64,000 nucleotides of DNA from Chlorobium sp. Lineage in GTDB: Bacteria > Bacteroidota > Chlorobiia > Chlorobiales > Chlorobiaceae. The DNA lies in contig SZXW01000001.1 in the NCBI GenBank assembly GCA_005862285.1, positions 124,001-188,000 on the forward strand. The letters run 5' to 3'. Below, piece by piece: positions 52,726-61,816 of this stretch; the first letter of the stretch is position 1; the number at the start of each line of letters is the position of its first letter. The notes beneath the pieces are model-generated. The model saw only the letters and a program-made list of their open reading frames with translations, did no database searches and was not told the DNA's origin. The position numbers were made by a program, and so were the translations under genes.

Positions 52726-53109
52726 TCATGATGCAGCCCAGAACGCGTCGATGACATGTTCGACCGTGAACGAGGATATCCGGCCCTGCCCCATCTCCCG
52801 AACCCTTACAGCCACGACATCGAACCTGCAGTCGGTATCCATCCCGCCGTTGCGGAACAGGTAGGATTTAGCCGCCTTGATGATCTCCTGCTGTTTCTGC
52901 GGTGTGACCGCATCGAGCGGGTCGCCCTTTTCATCCGATGAACGGGTTTTCACTTCCACAAAACAGAGCACTCCCCGATGACGGGCGATAATGTCGATCT
53001 CGTTTCGCCGGAAGCGGTAGTTCCGCTCGAGGATCCGGTACCCTTTTCCGGAAAGGTAATCGGCTGCGATTTTTTCCCCCTGCGGCCCGAGGAGGTGAGC
53101 ATCATACAT
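52726..53109 (-). CDS. UPF0102/YraN family endonuclease-like protein
   Basis: A 127-residue protein of the YraN family, which has a Holliday-junction-resolvase-like restriction endonuclease fold. GPQGEKIAADYLSGKGYRILERNYRFRRNEIDIIARHRGVLCFVEVKTR spans the core; the catalytic acids are E of NEIDII and the EVK triad. The ATG at 53109 was chosen; a longer frame upstream would overlap rnhB. The gene follows rnhB after seven bases, a frequent pairing in bacteria. Function is not established. Confidence 0.9.
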   Translation of the reverse strand: MYDAHLLGPQGEKIAADYLSGKGYRILERNYRFRRNEIDIIARHRGVLCFVEVKTRSSDEKGDPLDAVTPQKQQEIIKAAKSYLFRNGGMDTDCRFDVVAVRVREMGQGRISSFTVEHVIDAFWAAS

Positions 53110-53116
53110 GCTAGAG

Positions 53117-53743
53117 CTACTTTTCTCCCAACTGGCGGAGCTTGAAACTTTTACGGTGAATCGGGCTGCGGCCGTACCGGCGGATAGCCTCCACATGCCC
53201 CCTGGTGGGATAACCGAAATGCCGGTCGAAGCCGTATTCAGGCAAGGTGAGGTTGTGAACCCTCATGATTTCGTCCCGGCAGGTTTTTGCAAGTATCGAT
53301 GCGGCTGCGATCGAAAACACCTTGGAATCTCCTTTCACAACGGTTTCATACGTGATCGGAAGGTGAGGTTTGAAGCGGTTGCCGTCAACGAGCAGGTAAT
53401 CGGGAGTTTTCTGAAGCGATTCGACCGCCTGGTTCATTGCAAGCATTGTCGCCTGCAGGATATTGACCCTGTCAATGGTTTCAGCCTCCACGACGGCAAC
53501 CGCCCACGCTTGCGCATGTGCCTTGATGAGCGGGACAAGCTCTTCCCGTTCCCGTTCCGTGAGTTTTTTAGAATCGTCGATAGCGTCAAGAATGGGGCTT
53601 TCGCATTCCTCCGGCCTGAACCAGCGTGGAAATACCACCGCTGCCGCTACAACCGGTCCGGCAAGCGGCCCCCGCCCGGCTTCATCGATACCGCAAACAA
53701 GCTTTGCCGTTTGCCACAACGGCCATTCGTACTCGGTGTTCAT
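53117..53743 (-). CDS. rnhB: Ribonuclease HII
   Basis: Removes ribonucleotides from RNA-DNA hybrids. The 208-residue protein shows [22 protein letters not shown] with the catalytic DE pair, [14 protein letters not shown], and the third acid in [29 protein letters not shown] and [12 protein letters not shown] are further family signatures. yraN follows directly, giving a two-gene unit. Confidence 0.97.
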   Translation of the reverse strand: MNTEYEWPLWQTAKLVCGIDEAGRGPLAGPVVAAAVVFPRWFRPEECESPILDAIDDSKKLTEREREELVPLIKAHAQAWAVAVVEAETIDRVNILQATMLAMNQAVESLQKTPDYLLVDGNRFKPHLPITYETVVKGDSKVFSIAAASILAKTCRDEIMRVHNLTLPEYGFDRHFGYPTRGHVEAIRRYGRSPIHRKSFKLRQLGEK

Positions 53744-53856
53744 ATTCTTGTCGGTGTTGGTATTATTGCTGTGGAGCCGTGGAAGAGTCTCTGAAAGATC
53801 TATATACCCTTAATTTACATCATATCCAGAATATAAAGGAGAGGCTGAAATAAAAT

Positions 53857-55341
53857 TTATTTCCCGTTCAGCACTCCCATGATTTCACGGAAGCTTGAAA
53901 GCCCGGCTTCGAGGTTTTCGATGATTTCTCCGGCCAATAAATCAGGGTCGGGCAGGTTATCGAGGTCGGCGAGGCTTTTGTCCTTGAGCCAGAAGATGTC
54001 GAGGTTCGTTTTGTCGCGGGCGGCGATCTCCTCGTAGGTGTATCTGCGCCAGCGGCCATCTGGATTTTCCGGCGACCAGGTTTCCTTGCGTATGTATCGG
54101 TTTTCGGGGTTGTAGCACTCCACGAACTCCTGCAGGTCCGAGGCTTTCAGCGGGTTCTTTTTCAGGGTATGATGGATGTTGGTGCGGTAGTCGTAGAACC
54201 AGACTTCGTGAGTCCAGGGGTCTTTTGCTGCGGGCATGACATCGAAAAAGAAGACATTCGCCTTCACGCCCTGCGCATAGAAGATTCCTGTCGGCAATCT
54301 CAGGATGGTGTGCAGTTCGGTGGTTTCAAGCAGCTTTTTGCGCACCAGCTCACCGGGGCCGCCTTCAAACAGCACGTTATCGGGGAGCACCACCGCAGCC
54401 TGCCCGTGAACTTTCAGGATGGTATGGATATGCTGCAGGAAGTTAAGCTGCTTGTTGGCGGTTATCGCCCAGAAATCCTGCCGGTTGTAGACAAGGCTCT
54501 CTTTCTCCTGCTCATCTTCATCGTTGGTGAAGGTCATGCTGCTTTTCTTGCCGAAGGGAGGATTGGTGAGCACATAATCGTATCGGGCACCGTTATCGGC
54601 AACAAGCGCATCGGTGGATGAAACCGAGACATTTCCGTCAAGCTCTCCGATATTGTGCAGGAACATGTTCATCAGGCAGAGCCGCCTCGTTCCCGGAACA
54701 ATTTCATTGCCGCCGAAGGTGCGGTGCTTCAGAAATTCCTTGGCTTCCCGATCGAGGCTGTAACGGTTTGTGATGAAATCGTACGCTTTAAGGAAGAAAC
54801 CGCCTGTTCCGCATGCCGGGTCCCCGATGGTTTTCATGGGTTCCGGCCGGATGCATTCCACCATCACCTCGATCAGCGCACGGGGTGTGAAGTACTGTCC
54901 GGCACCGCTTTTCATGTCTTCAGCGTTCTTTTCGAGAAGTCCTTCGTAGATTTCCCCCTTGACATCGGCCCCCATCATCACCCAGCTCTCCTTGTCGATC
55001 ATGTCAACAACCTTGTAGAGCATGGCTGGATCGGCGATCTTGTTCTGGGCTTTCAGGAATATCTGTCCGAGCATGCCGGGTTTCTGCCCGAGATCGCGTA
55101 ACAAGCCAGTGTAAAGCTCTTCGAGCTCCGCGCCCTTTTTTTCCTTGAGCTTTGGCCAGGTGTATTCCTGCGGAATCCCGATTGTGCGGCTGTAGGGCGT
55201 TTTTGTGTACTCATCGGCCATTTTCAGGAAGATGAGAAAGGTCAACTGTTCGAGGTAATCGCCATAGCCGACACCGCTGTCGCGCAGCACGTGGCAGAAC
55301 GACCAGACTTTCGAAACGATTGCTGAAGGAGTGTTGGTCAT
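53857..55341 (-). CDS. hsdM: Type I restriction-modification methyltransferase subunit HsdM
   Basis: The N6-adenine methyltransferase subunit of a type I system. The N-terminal domain (about 1-140) is the HsdM helical bundle (GYGDYLEQLTFLIFLKMADE). The catalytic domain has the SAM motif GDPACGTGGFF (173-183) and motif IV NPPFG (260-264). At 494 residues it is full length. It is the last gene of the operon, 11 bases after hsdS. HsdM and HsdS together protect host DNA. Confidence 0.96.
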   Translation of the reverse strand: MTNTPSAIVSKVWSFCHVLRDSGVGYGDYLEQLTFLIFLKMADEYTKTPYSRTIGIPQEYTWPKLKEKKGAELEELYTGLLRDLGQKPGMLGQIFLKAQNKIADPAMLYKVVDMIDKESWVMMGADVKGEIYEGLLEKNAEDMKSGAGQYFTPRALIEVMVECIRPEPMKTIGDPACGTGGFFLKAYDFITNRYSLDREAKEFLKHRTFGGNEIVPGTRRLCLMNMFLHNIGELDGNVSVSSTDALVADNGARYDYVLTNPPFGKKSSMTFTNDEDEQEKESLVYNRQDFWAITANKQLNFLQHIHTILKVHGQAAVVLPDNVLFEGGPGELVRKKLLETTELHTILRLPTGIFYAQGVKANVFFFDVMPAAKDPWTHEVWFYDYRTNIHHTLKKNPLKASDLQEFVECYNPENRYIRKETWSPENPDGRWRRYTYEEIAARDKTNLDIFWLKDKSLADLDNLPDPDLLAGEIIENLEAGLSSFREIMGVLNGK

Positions 55342-55352
55342 GGGGTCTTCAA

Positions 55353-56810
55353 TTAATGCCTGTTACGGCTGTTCATTTTCTCAGACCTGATGCGTTCGAG
55401 AAGCTTCCCGGCAGGCTCCCATTCCGGATCATTGCGCGTTGCCTCAAGCTCATCATTACTGAGCAGTTTTCCTTCAAACGCTTTTTTCAGGATGCTTTGC
55501 CGGAGAGCTTCGGCCTTTTCAAGCGACTCCCTGATGGTTGCCTCAATGTTGTCGCAAACCGAGAGGCGAGTTTCTATTTCCTGTACGATTTGAACTTGCT
55601 CATGTAGGGAGCAAAATGGAAAGGGTAGAGTTTTGATAATCTGCATATTCAGGATATCCATAGTAGTTCCCTGAGTTCGTGCAGAATAAACCTTCTTCAA
55701 AAAAGAACATTCAAAGTAATACTTAAAAAACGGCGGGTAATAATTGTTCTTATTTAAAGATATTTTAATCAAACGAGGGTTTATAATCCCTTCTTGAAAA
55801 TTTTCCGGTAAAATTAAAATCTTTCCTACAGTCCCAACCAATGAAATAAGAATATCATGCAGCTTTACCTTATACGCACTAAGCTCATCATATTTTTTTT
55901 TATCAATAAAATAATCACCATAAAAAGCATCCTCTTTAATCACCTGCTCTTGGCCATAAACCTTATACCCTTTTGAAACATATACTTCCTTCTTTAACAA
56001 AGATCCAAAAGGGCCTGCTTTGAGGCTATTTTTATCATAATCACTTACTGTATCAATATTTATCCACTTCCAATTTTTCGGCAGTTCAGGCAATTCATCA
56101 AGTTCAGCTTTTGTCAACGGCTTGACTGACTTGAGCTTTTTACCCTGATTTTTTGCAGCCAGTTCTCTTTCGGATGTTATTTTTTCGAGCAGTTCCTGCG
56201 CTGTCGGGAGGCCGGTTTGTTGCTCACGCCAAGCTTTGGTGAGTGCTCCTTCAAATGCCTGCTTCAGAACTGCCTGATGATAGACCTTGAGTTGCTCCTG
56301 GGCTGTTTTCAGGGAGGCAATGCCGTTATCGAGTTCGCTGAAAAGCTGTTCGATTTTTGCAACGATGGCTAGCTGTTCGGAAAGGGGAGGAATAGCAAAA
56401 AGATAATTCCAAAGTATCCCGGGATCAACATGAGGAGTTCCGGTTCCCTTTGCCCTCGTATTGATTTCAAGATATTTCGATTGTAAAAAATAATAAGCGT
56501 AATCCGTTTCAATTCCCGGAAAGGAGATTTTCATCAGAGTGCTGCCTAAAGCACCTTTTATTGCTTTTCCTACATAACCTGAACGAGACCCATCCCAAAC
56601 CATGAGAAAGTCATTCTCTTCGCAAAACACACACTTATTTCCATCGGTGTACTCCTTCACAATACCCTTCTCAAACGCCTGAATGTCGACATACGGATAT
56701 TTAAAAATATCATCTGCATTTTTTTGTGATCGTTTTGGTTTAGACCCTTTTTCATGCAGGGCAAAATCCCCAAGTCGTTGAACACTCCAATCCGATCTAT
56801 AATCAGTCAT
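55353..56810 (-). CDS. hsdS: Type I restriction-modification specificity subunit HsdS
   Basis: Recognises the split DNA target. The 485 residues show two target-recognition domains (about 1-135 and 225-400), each followed by a conserved coiled-coil spacer. The first spacer is SEQLAIVAKIEQLFSELDNG and on to KQAFEGAL. The second is HEQVQIVQEIETRLSVCDNI and on to KKAFEGKL. This internal repeat is the HsdS hallmark. The DNA coding for both recognition domains (about 55600-56060 and 56390-56760) is much more AT-rich than the spacers, a sign of domain exchange. Target sequence cannot be predicted by eye. Confidence 0.95.
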   Translation of the reverse strand: MTDYRSDWSVQRLGDFALHEKGSKPKRSQKNADDIFKYPYVDIQAFEKGIVKEYTDGNKCVFCEENDFLMVWDGSRSGYVGKAIKGALGSTLMKISFPGIETDYAYYFLQSKYLEINTRAKGTGTPHVDPGILWNYLFAIPPLSEQLAIVAKIEQLFSELDNGIASLKTAQEQLKVYHQAVLKQAFEGALTKAWREQQTGLPTAQELLEKITSERELAAKNQGKKLKSVKPLTKAELDELPELPKNWKWINIDTVSDYDKNSLKAGPFGSLLKKEVYVSKGYKVYGQEQVIKEDAFYGDYFIDKKKYDELSAYKVKLHDILISLVGTVGKILILPENFQEGIINPRLIKISLNKNNYYPPFFKYYFECSFLKKVYSARTQGTTMDILNMQIIKTLPFPFCSLHEQVQIVQEIETRLSVCDNIEATIRESLEKAEALRQSILKKAFEGKLLSNDELEATRNDPEWEPAGKLLERIRSEKMNSRNRH

Positions 56811-56834
56811 TTGCTTTTACGAATTACATCTTGA

Positions 56835-57566
56835 TTAACCAATCAGCAATTCCGGCATTTCCGGGGTCTGATCCCAGATACGCCCGTCGAGCATTCGTCC
56901 TGCTTTCTTCTTGTTGAACCCGCCCCATTGCTTGAAGAAGAACGGCACATCGGCGGCAAGGCATTGTTCCCTGACCTCCTGCACCCATTCGGGCTTCATC
57001 GGTCTTGCATTTCTGCCGCTTTCACCGCCGACAATGACCCAGTCGATACCCTTCAGGTTCATCTCCGGCAGGGGACCAAGCAGAGGCTCGCACGAAAGAA
57101 ACTTCACCCGTGCCCCGGTTTCCCGCAGCAGGTCGATCCGGTGCATCGAGTTACGGTTTTCCACCGATACCCCCATCCAGACGTTATGCGGCCATTGCAG
57201 CCATCCTTCACTGTCGTAGTACCGCAGCACATCGGCGCGCTTCGTCAGCACCTGAAAGACATGATGCGGATTCTGCTGCATGACGCTGAACACCTCCCGG
57301 ATATAGTCGACAGGCACATCCTTGTGGAACAGGTCGCTCATCGAGTTCACGAATACTACGCGCGGCTTTTTCCATTTGAATGGTTCCTGTAACGTTTCAG
57401 GATGCAGGGCAAGATGAAACCCGTTCAGGTATTTCCCGACTCCCATTCCCTGAAGACGTTTTGCAAACGCTTCTGCGTAGCAGAACCGGCACCCGTCCGA
57501 GACCTTGTCGCATCCGGTCACCGGGTTCCAGGTCATCTCCGTCCACTCTATGTGCGATTGTGCCAT
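56835..57566 (-). CDS. DUF5131 / phage Gp37-Gp68 family three-Cys-motif protein
   Basis: A 243-residue protein of the Gp37/Gp68 (DUF5131) family, known in phages and bacteria. It has a radical-SAM-like iron-sulfur motif at the N-terminus: Cys19, Cys26 and Cys29 (CX6CX2C, followed by YAE). The family segments IEWTEMTWNPVTGC, VVFVNSMSDLFH, FQVLTKRADVL, NVWMGVSVENR and FFKQWGGFNKKKAGR are all present. Its activity is not established; the motif suggests radical chemistry on a nucleic acid or other substrate. The start is two bases after the tcmP 3' part. The presumed partner is TcmP, encoded upstream. Confidence 0.9.
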   Translation of the reverse strand: MAQSHIEWTEMTWNPVTGCDKVSDGCRFCYAEAFAKRLQGMGVGKYLNGFHLALHPETLQEPFKWKKPRVVFVNSMSDLFHKDVPVDYIREVFSVMQQNPHHVFQVLTKRADVLRYYDSEGWLQWPHNVWMGVSVENRNSMHRIDLLRETGARVKFLSCEPLLGPLPEMNLKGIDWVIVGGESGRNARPMKPEWVQEVREQCLAADVPFFFKQWGGFNKKKAGRMLDGRIWDQTPEMPELLIG

Positions 57567-57568
57567 GA

Positions 57569-58033
57569 TTATTTTTTTATTCTTACTGTGATTTTTTGAG
57601 GATTATTACACCTATCAGTATAGTTTAAGTAAAAAGCACCTTTTTTTGCTGGATTGCCATTTTTATCTTGAACAATCAAAGTCCCCTTATTTTGCCAACT
57701 CTTCAATATTTGATTAGCATGTTTTGGTAAATGACTGCTATGCAATACAAACTCATAGATATCTTTATTTGTTCTCCACCCCTCACTTAGAAAACATCGT
57801 AACTCATTCTCAAATTTAATTGTCGCAGAATGCTTGATTTCAACACATGAAAAAAGATCATCTTCATCCATCATTGTCCATCCACGTCCTTCTTTTTCAT
57901 CTATATCCCATTTAGCTTCAAGCATTTTTTCAAAACCATATATATGACTTGTAAAAAAGAAAAGGCAAAAATATTGATTAACATCTCTCTGAATTATAAA
58001 AGTATCAATATAGAAATCATTTCTAACTTCCAT
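57569..58033 (-). CDS. C-terminal part of three-Cys-motif partner TcmP (frame -1)
   Basis: An open frame of 154 residues beginning MEVRNDFYIDTF at 58033, in the -1 frame relative to the upstream part. It continues with YFCLFFFTSHIYGFEKMLEAKWDIDE, which resembles the second half of TcmP proteins, and ends in a winged-helix-like region (NKDIYEFVLHSSHLPKHANQILKSW). A TAA lies directly before the ATG in this frame. I infer that it was the end of one tcmP gene and is separated by a one-base loss. Whether it is translated alone, by reinitiation at the overlapping ATG, is unknown. The DNA is AT-rich. Confidence 0.7.
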   Translation of the reverse strand: MEVRNDFYIDTFIIQRDVNQYFCLFFFTSHIYGFEKMLEAKWDIDEKEGRGWTMMDEDDLFSCVEIKHSATIKFENELRCFLSEGWRTNKDIYEFVLHSSHLPKHANQILKSWQNKGTLIVQDKNGNPAKKGAFYLNYTDRCNNPQKITVRIKK

Positions 58034-58695
58034 TTAAAATGTTCTTTTAAACTATATATGAAATCTATACCGGTTATGCTAATCGGCCATTCATCATATG
58101 GAACAAGATCTTCAATAAAGCTTTTCAGGCTTTGAGGTGTTCCATTTGATTCAAATCGAAACATGAACTGTGTTGGTAAAAATAATAAAATCTCAGTCTT
58201 TTTCGTATTTAACAGAGATTCGATATCTTTAAGTCGTATGTTCTTATATTGAAAAGGATCAATAAAAACAAAGCTTTTCTCTCGATCTCCTAAGGAATTA
58301 TTTTTTCTAATTACCTCATCAATAACTATTTCATAATCTTTACACGAATAACTGGTGTCAATATTTTTTTTATTAATGCTTGATTTTGATATATAGTCTT
58401 TTAATATCAAAATTCTTTCAGAGTCCGTATCATTAAAAAAACACTCAAACTTCGCTTCACTACAAATACCTTTTTCTAACACTTTAAGAATTTCGTTTAA
58501 AATCACTAATGGACTTCCTTGCTTTTCATTTTCATATATACCAGGGCCACAAAACAAATCATATACGTATATTTTTTTAATTTGAGTAGAATGGCCCAAA
58601 ACCAAAAAGTATTTTTCTAAATAGATTCTTAATAACTCAACTTTTATTTCCGAATGAGGATACAAGTTTCTTTGTGAGTCTCTGTATTTTTTCAT
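57994..58695 (-). CDS. tcmP: N-terminal part of three-Cys-motif partner protein TcmP (frameshifted gene)
   Basis: The family partner of DUF5131 proteins, function unknown. The 233-residue frame starts with MKKYRDSQRNLYPHSEIKVE and has methyltransferase-like segments YVYDLFCGPG (residues 43-52), CFFNDTDSER (85-94) and FIDPFQYKNI (144-153), as in TcmP. It then runs into an out-of-frame tail and stops at 57994, while the downstream frame carries the missing half. The ATG overlaps the hsdR stop (ATGA). Intact TcmP is about 350-390 residues, equal to the two parts together. The DNA is far more AT-rich than flanking genes. Confidence 0.75.
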   Translation of the reverse strand: MKKYRDSQRNLYPHSEIKVELLRIYLEKYFLVLGHSTQIKKIYVYDLFCGPGIYENEKQGSPLVILNEILKVLEKGICSEAKFECFFNDTDSERILILKDYISKSSINKKNIDTSYSCKDYEIVIDEVIRKNNSLGDREKSFVFIDPFQYKNIRLKDIESLLNTKKTEILLFLPTQFMFRFESNGTPQSLKSFIEDLVPYDEWPISITGIDFIYSLKEHFKWKLEMISILILL

Positions 58696-61556
58696 ACCGT
58701 CAACGCTTCGTTGAGTTCTTCGATAATCCCGTCCATCCGGTCGCCGAAAAGCTGCCACATCCGTCCCCGGCCTCCATGCGCGTCGAAAGGTGTGAAATCG
58801 AGGTCATCCTTTTCCATGTGTATGCTCGATGCAACATGCTCCTTGATCATGCGCAGCCAGTTCATCTGCTCTTCGGTGAACTTTTCACCGGCGCCTGAGT
58901 GCTTTTTGAACACCCACGCCTTGAAATTGGCATCGACGGTTTTATCGTAGGCTGTCAGGACCCGGTCGATGCCCGTTACCCGGCGGATGAGTGAAACAAG
59001 CGCCATCAGCTCGTTTTTCGGGTTTCCATTGACCTTGTCGATCTGTTCGTATGCATGCCATATACGCATCGGTGCCAGGGCCGGTTTGTCGGCTTTCAGG
59101 CGGTCGAGCACTTCGCGGATCATCCGGTAGGTCAGGGTTCTGCGCTGGTAAGGCTGGTTGTAGAATATCCCGAGCGCAGCGATTTCATCCTTGTGGGCTT
59201 CGAGGTAAGCCTTGAACTCCCCGATAAGCTCTCCGGCCTTGTCGGCACTGTCTGAAGCCCATTCGGAACCCGTCAGCCGGTCAAGGTTGACCGTGTCGAT
59301 GATCTGCTCATGAACCCGGCGTACCGTATCGATGAACTCATTCAGTTCCCCGTTGAAAGTTGAACTTGCTTCATGCAGCAGTGACTGCTGAGCCTGCTCA
59401 AGATACATGGTCGATTCGGCGGACGGGCTCTCGCTCCCGTCTTCAAGCGCAGCGGGGTTCATCTCTCGCGCTTTCCGGCTGATGCTGTCGGGGTCCCATG
59501 AGTCGAGCAGTTCTCGGACAACCTGGTTGATGCTCTTTCCCCTGGCCTTGTCGGCAAATTCCGACCTTTCCCTGTCGGTTATCTCTTTTTCAAGGCGCGC
59601 AAGGCGGTTGGCAAGCGAGATATACAGATCCTCTTCCTGTGCGCCGAACGTCACGGCTTCGAGCAGCTCTTTGAGTGAAACTGATGGTTTGCGTTCAAGC
59701 GGACGGCTGTCGGTCTTCAGGGATTTCGTCACCCCAACCGCATCGATGATCACGAAATGGGTTTTGGCCGAGGTAACCGAAGGCGTAACCTTTTTCAGGT
59801 CGTCAAAATTCAGTGTGCGTGTTCCTCTTCCTTTCATCTGCTCGAAATAGTTGCTGCTCCGGACATCGCGCATGAACAGCAGGCATTCGAGCGGTTTGAC
59901 GTCGGTTCCGGTAGCGATCATATCGACCGTGACAGCTATTCTCGGGTTGTACTCGTTGCGGAAGCGGGCAAGCAGCGATTTCGGGTCATCCTGTGCCTTG
60001 TAGGTTATCTTGTTGCAGAAAGCGTTGCCTTCGTTGAACTCTTCACGGATAATCTGGATGATATCGTCGGCATGACTGTCGGTTTTTGCGAACACAAGGG
60101 TTTTCGGCACCTCCTTTCGGCCGGGAAACAAAACAGGCAGGATGTCGCGAAACGCCCGGATGACGGTTCGTATCTGGCTCGGGTTCACCACATCGCGGTC
60201 CAGCTGGGTTCCGGTATAAACCACATCCTCGTCGAGCTGTTCCCAGCGCCTTCGGCGTGAAAGTTTTTCGCGTCTGTCGATATACTCTTGAGCCTTGATC
60301 TGTGAGCCGTTCCGGGTTATTTCCGTCTCGATGGTATAGACATCGTAACCGACATTGACCCCGTCCGCCACTGCCCGTTCGTGGCTGTACTCGCTCACGA
60401 TATTTTCGTTGAAAAAACCGAAGGTCCGCTTGTCGGGCGTAGCAGTCAGGCCGATCAGGAAAGCATCGAAATAATCGAGCACCTGCTTCCACAGGTTGTA
60501 GATCGAACGATGGCATTCGTCGATGACGATGAAGTCGAAAAACTCTATCGGAACCTTTGCATTATAGGCTACCGGAACAGGCTCTTTCGGCTGCCAGCTT
60601 TTCTCGGCCGGATTTTCTTCCTCAAGTGAAGCGTCAAGCTCCACACCTTTCAGAATTGAATAGAGCCGCTGGATAGTTGAAATGCAGACCTGGCTGTCGC
60701 CGGCAACAGAGCCTGACTGCAGCCGCTGCACATTGTAGAGCTCGACAAACTTGCGGTTGTCGTCATTCGGGGTGTATGCACGGAACTCCTGCTCGGCCTG
60801 TTCACCAAGGTTCCGGGTATCGACAAGGAAAAGTATCCGTTTTGCATCGGCATGTTTCAGCAGACGGTAGATAAAGGTGATCGCCGCGAAGGTTTTTCCG
60901 GAGCCGGTCGCCATCTGGATCAGTGCCCTCGGGCGACCATCCCGGAAAGAACGCTCGAGGTTGCCGATAGCCATGGACTGGCACTCCCGCAAACCGGAAG
61001 TGTTCAGTTCCGGCAGGGACTGCAGGCGCTCCCTGAGGCTTTTCTCCTTTGCAAGCCATTCCCGGAATGTTTCGGGACGGTGAAAGGTGAATACCGGCCG
61101 GGAACGGGGTTTCGGATCGCGGTAATCGGTAAAGCGGGTCAGGGCGCCTGTGCTTTCGTAGACAAACGGCAGCGGATCGTTATTCAAGTGCTTCAGTTTG
61201 CTCCCGGCATATCCGGAAGACTGCTCTTCGACAACGGTGAGATGATGCCCTTCCTCTTCCTTTTTCGCCTCGATGATCCCGACCGGCCTACGGTCGACAA
61301 ACAGAACGTAATCGGCTTCCTGACCGTCCTGCGAAGGATAGTGCCTGACGGCTATTCCCGGCGACTTGTGCCAGTCGATGCGGTTCTTGTCCTGAACATC
61401 CCAGCCGGACACTCCGAGTTTATCGTCGATCGTATCCCGGGCTCGTTGTTCCGGGGTCTGATTTAGAGACTGTTTTTGAGTCACAGTGAGGGTTGTTCCA
61501 TGTTGAGATCTGCAAATGCAGAAAATCGGCATTTGAACACGTGAATACTGCTTCAT
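58692..61556 (-). CDS. hsdR: Type I restriction enzyme subunit HsdR
   Basis: The DNA-translocating and cleaving subunit. Residues 60-110 hold a PD-(D/E)xK nuclease: Asp82 (EADYVLF), then Glu96 and Lys98 (GIIEAKKE). The SF2 motor follows, with Walker A QMATGSGKTFAAI (about 213-225), DECH box FIVIDECHRSIY, motif III GLTATP, and C-terminal helicase motifs TVDMIATGTDVKPLECLLFMRDVRSSNYFEQMKGRGTR (key group QMxGRGTR). At 954 residues the family length is normal. The ATG at 61556 lacks a good ribosome-binding site; in-frame starts at 61532 (ATG) and 61484 (GTG) are alternatives. It is the first gene of the operon. Confidence 0.95.
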   Translation of the reverse strand: MKQYSRVQMPIFCICRSQHGTTLTVTQKQSLNQTPEQRARDTIDDKLGVSGWDVQDKNRIDWHKSPGIAVRHYPSQDGQEADYVLFVDRRPVGIIEAKKEEEGHHLTVVEEQSSGYAGSKLKHLNNDPLPFVYESTGALTRFTDYRDPKPRSRPVFTFHRPETFREWLAKEKSLRERLQSLPELNTSGLRECQSMAIGNLERSFRDGRPRALIQMATGSGKTFAAITFIYRLLKHADAKRILFLVDTRNLGEQAEQEFRAYTPNDDNRKFVELYNVQRLQSGSVAGDSQVCISTIQRLYSILKGVELDASLEEENPAEKSWQPKEPVPVAYNAKVPIEFFDFIVIDECHRSIYNLWKQVLDYFDAFLIGLTATPDKRTFGFFNENIVSEYSHERAVADGVNVGYDVYTIETEITRNGSQIKAQEYIDRREKLSRRRRWEQLDEDVVYTGTQLDRDVVNPSQIRTVIRAFRDILPVLFPGRKEVPKTLVFAKTDSHADDIIQIIREEFNEGNAFCNKITYKAQDDPKSLLARFRNEYNPRIAVTVDMIATGTDVKPLECLLFMRDVRSSNYFEQMKGRGTRTLNFDDLKKVTPSVTSAKTHFVIIDAVGVTKSLKTDSRPLERKPSVSLKELLEAVTFGAQEEDLYISLANRLARLEKEITDRERSEFADKARGKSINQVVRELLDSWDPDSISRKAREMNPAALEDGSESPSAESTMYLEQAQQSLLHEASSTFNGELNEFIDTVRRVHEQIIDTVNLDRLTGSEWASDSADKAGELIGEFKAYLEAHKDEIAALGIFYNQPYQRRTLTYRMIREVLDRLKADKPALAPMRIWHAYEQIDKVNGNPKNELMALVSLIRRVTGIDRVLTAYDKTVDANFKAWVFKKHSGAGEKFTEEQMNWLRMIKEHVASSIHMEKDDLDFTPFDAHGGRGRMWQLFGDRMDGIIEELNEALTV

Positions 61557-61816
61557 TCAATGTACATAACTTCCTGCAACCGGTGCAAATGGAAAGCGGT
61601 ACTGAGTGGGTCTTGATTTTGCTGTTTCCTTGTATTATTTCTTATCTTGTTCACTGGATTTTAACGCCTGCTTCCTTCCGGATTGCCCGATATTTCCGTG
61701 TTCCGGTTAACAGCTTTTCGTTTGAAACGTAAACAGGCGTGATGCCAGTGAAAGCCATTATAGAGGCAAAGTTACATGATTGAGAATATGGGTTACCATA
61801 ATAAAAGAGTTCGAGT
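61557..61816. promoter_or_regulatory. hsdR/rng divergent intergenic region
   Basis: About 260 bases between the minus-strand RM operon and plus-strand rng. Promoters for both should be here. AT-rich hexamers are present, but none forms a convincing pair at 17-base spacing. No gene or RNA was recognised. Confidence 0.35.

Noticed and set aside
58030-58040. Programmed -1 frameshifting of tcmP at TTTTAAA
   Set aside because: The heptamer does not follow X XXY YYZ in the reading frame: slippage would place the Lys tRNA on TAA. A stop in the -1 frame also lies just before the second ATG. A simple base loss is more likely.
61484-61556. A clear hsdR promoter
   Set aside because: TTGCAC and TATGTA-like hexamers exist but are 14 bases apart, so I did not annotate a promoter.
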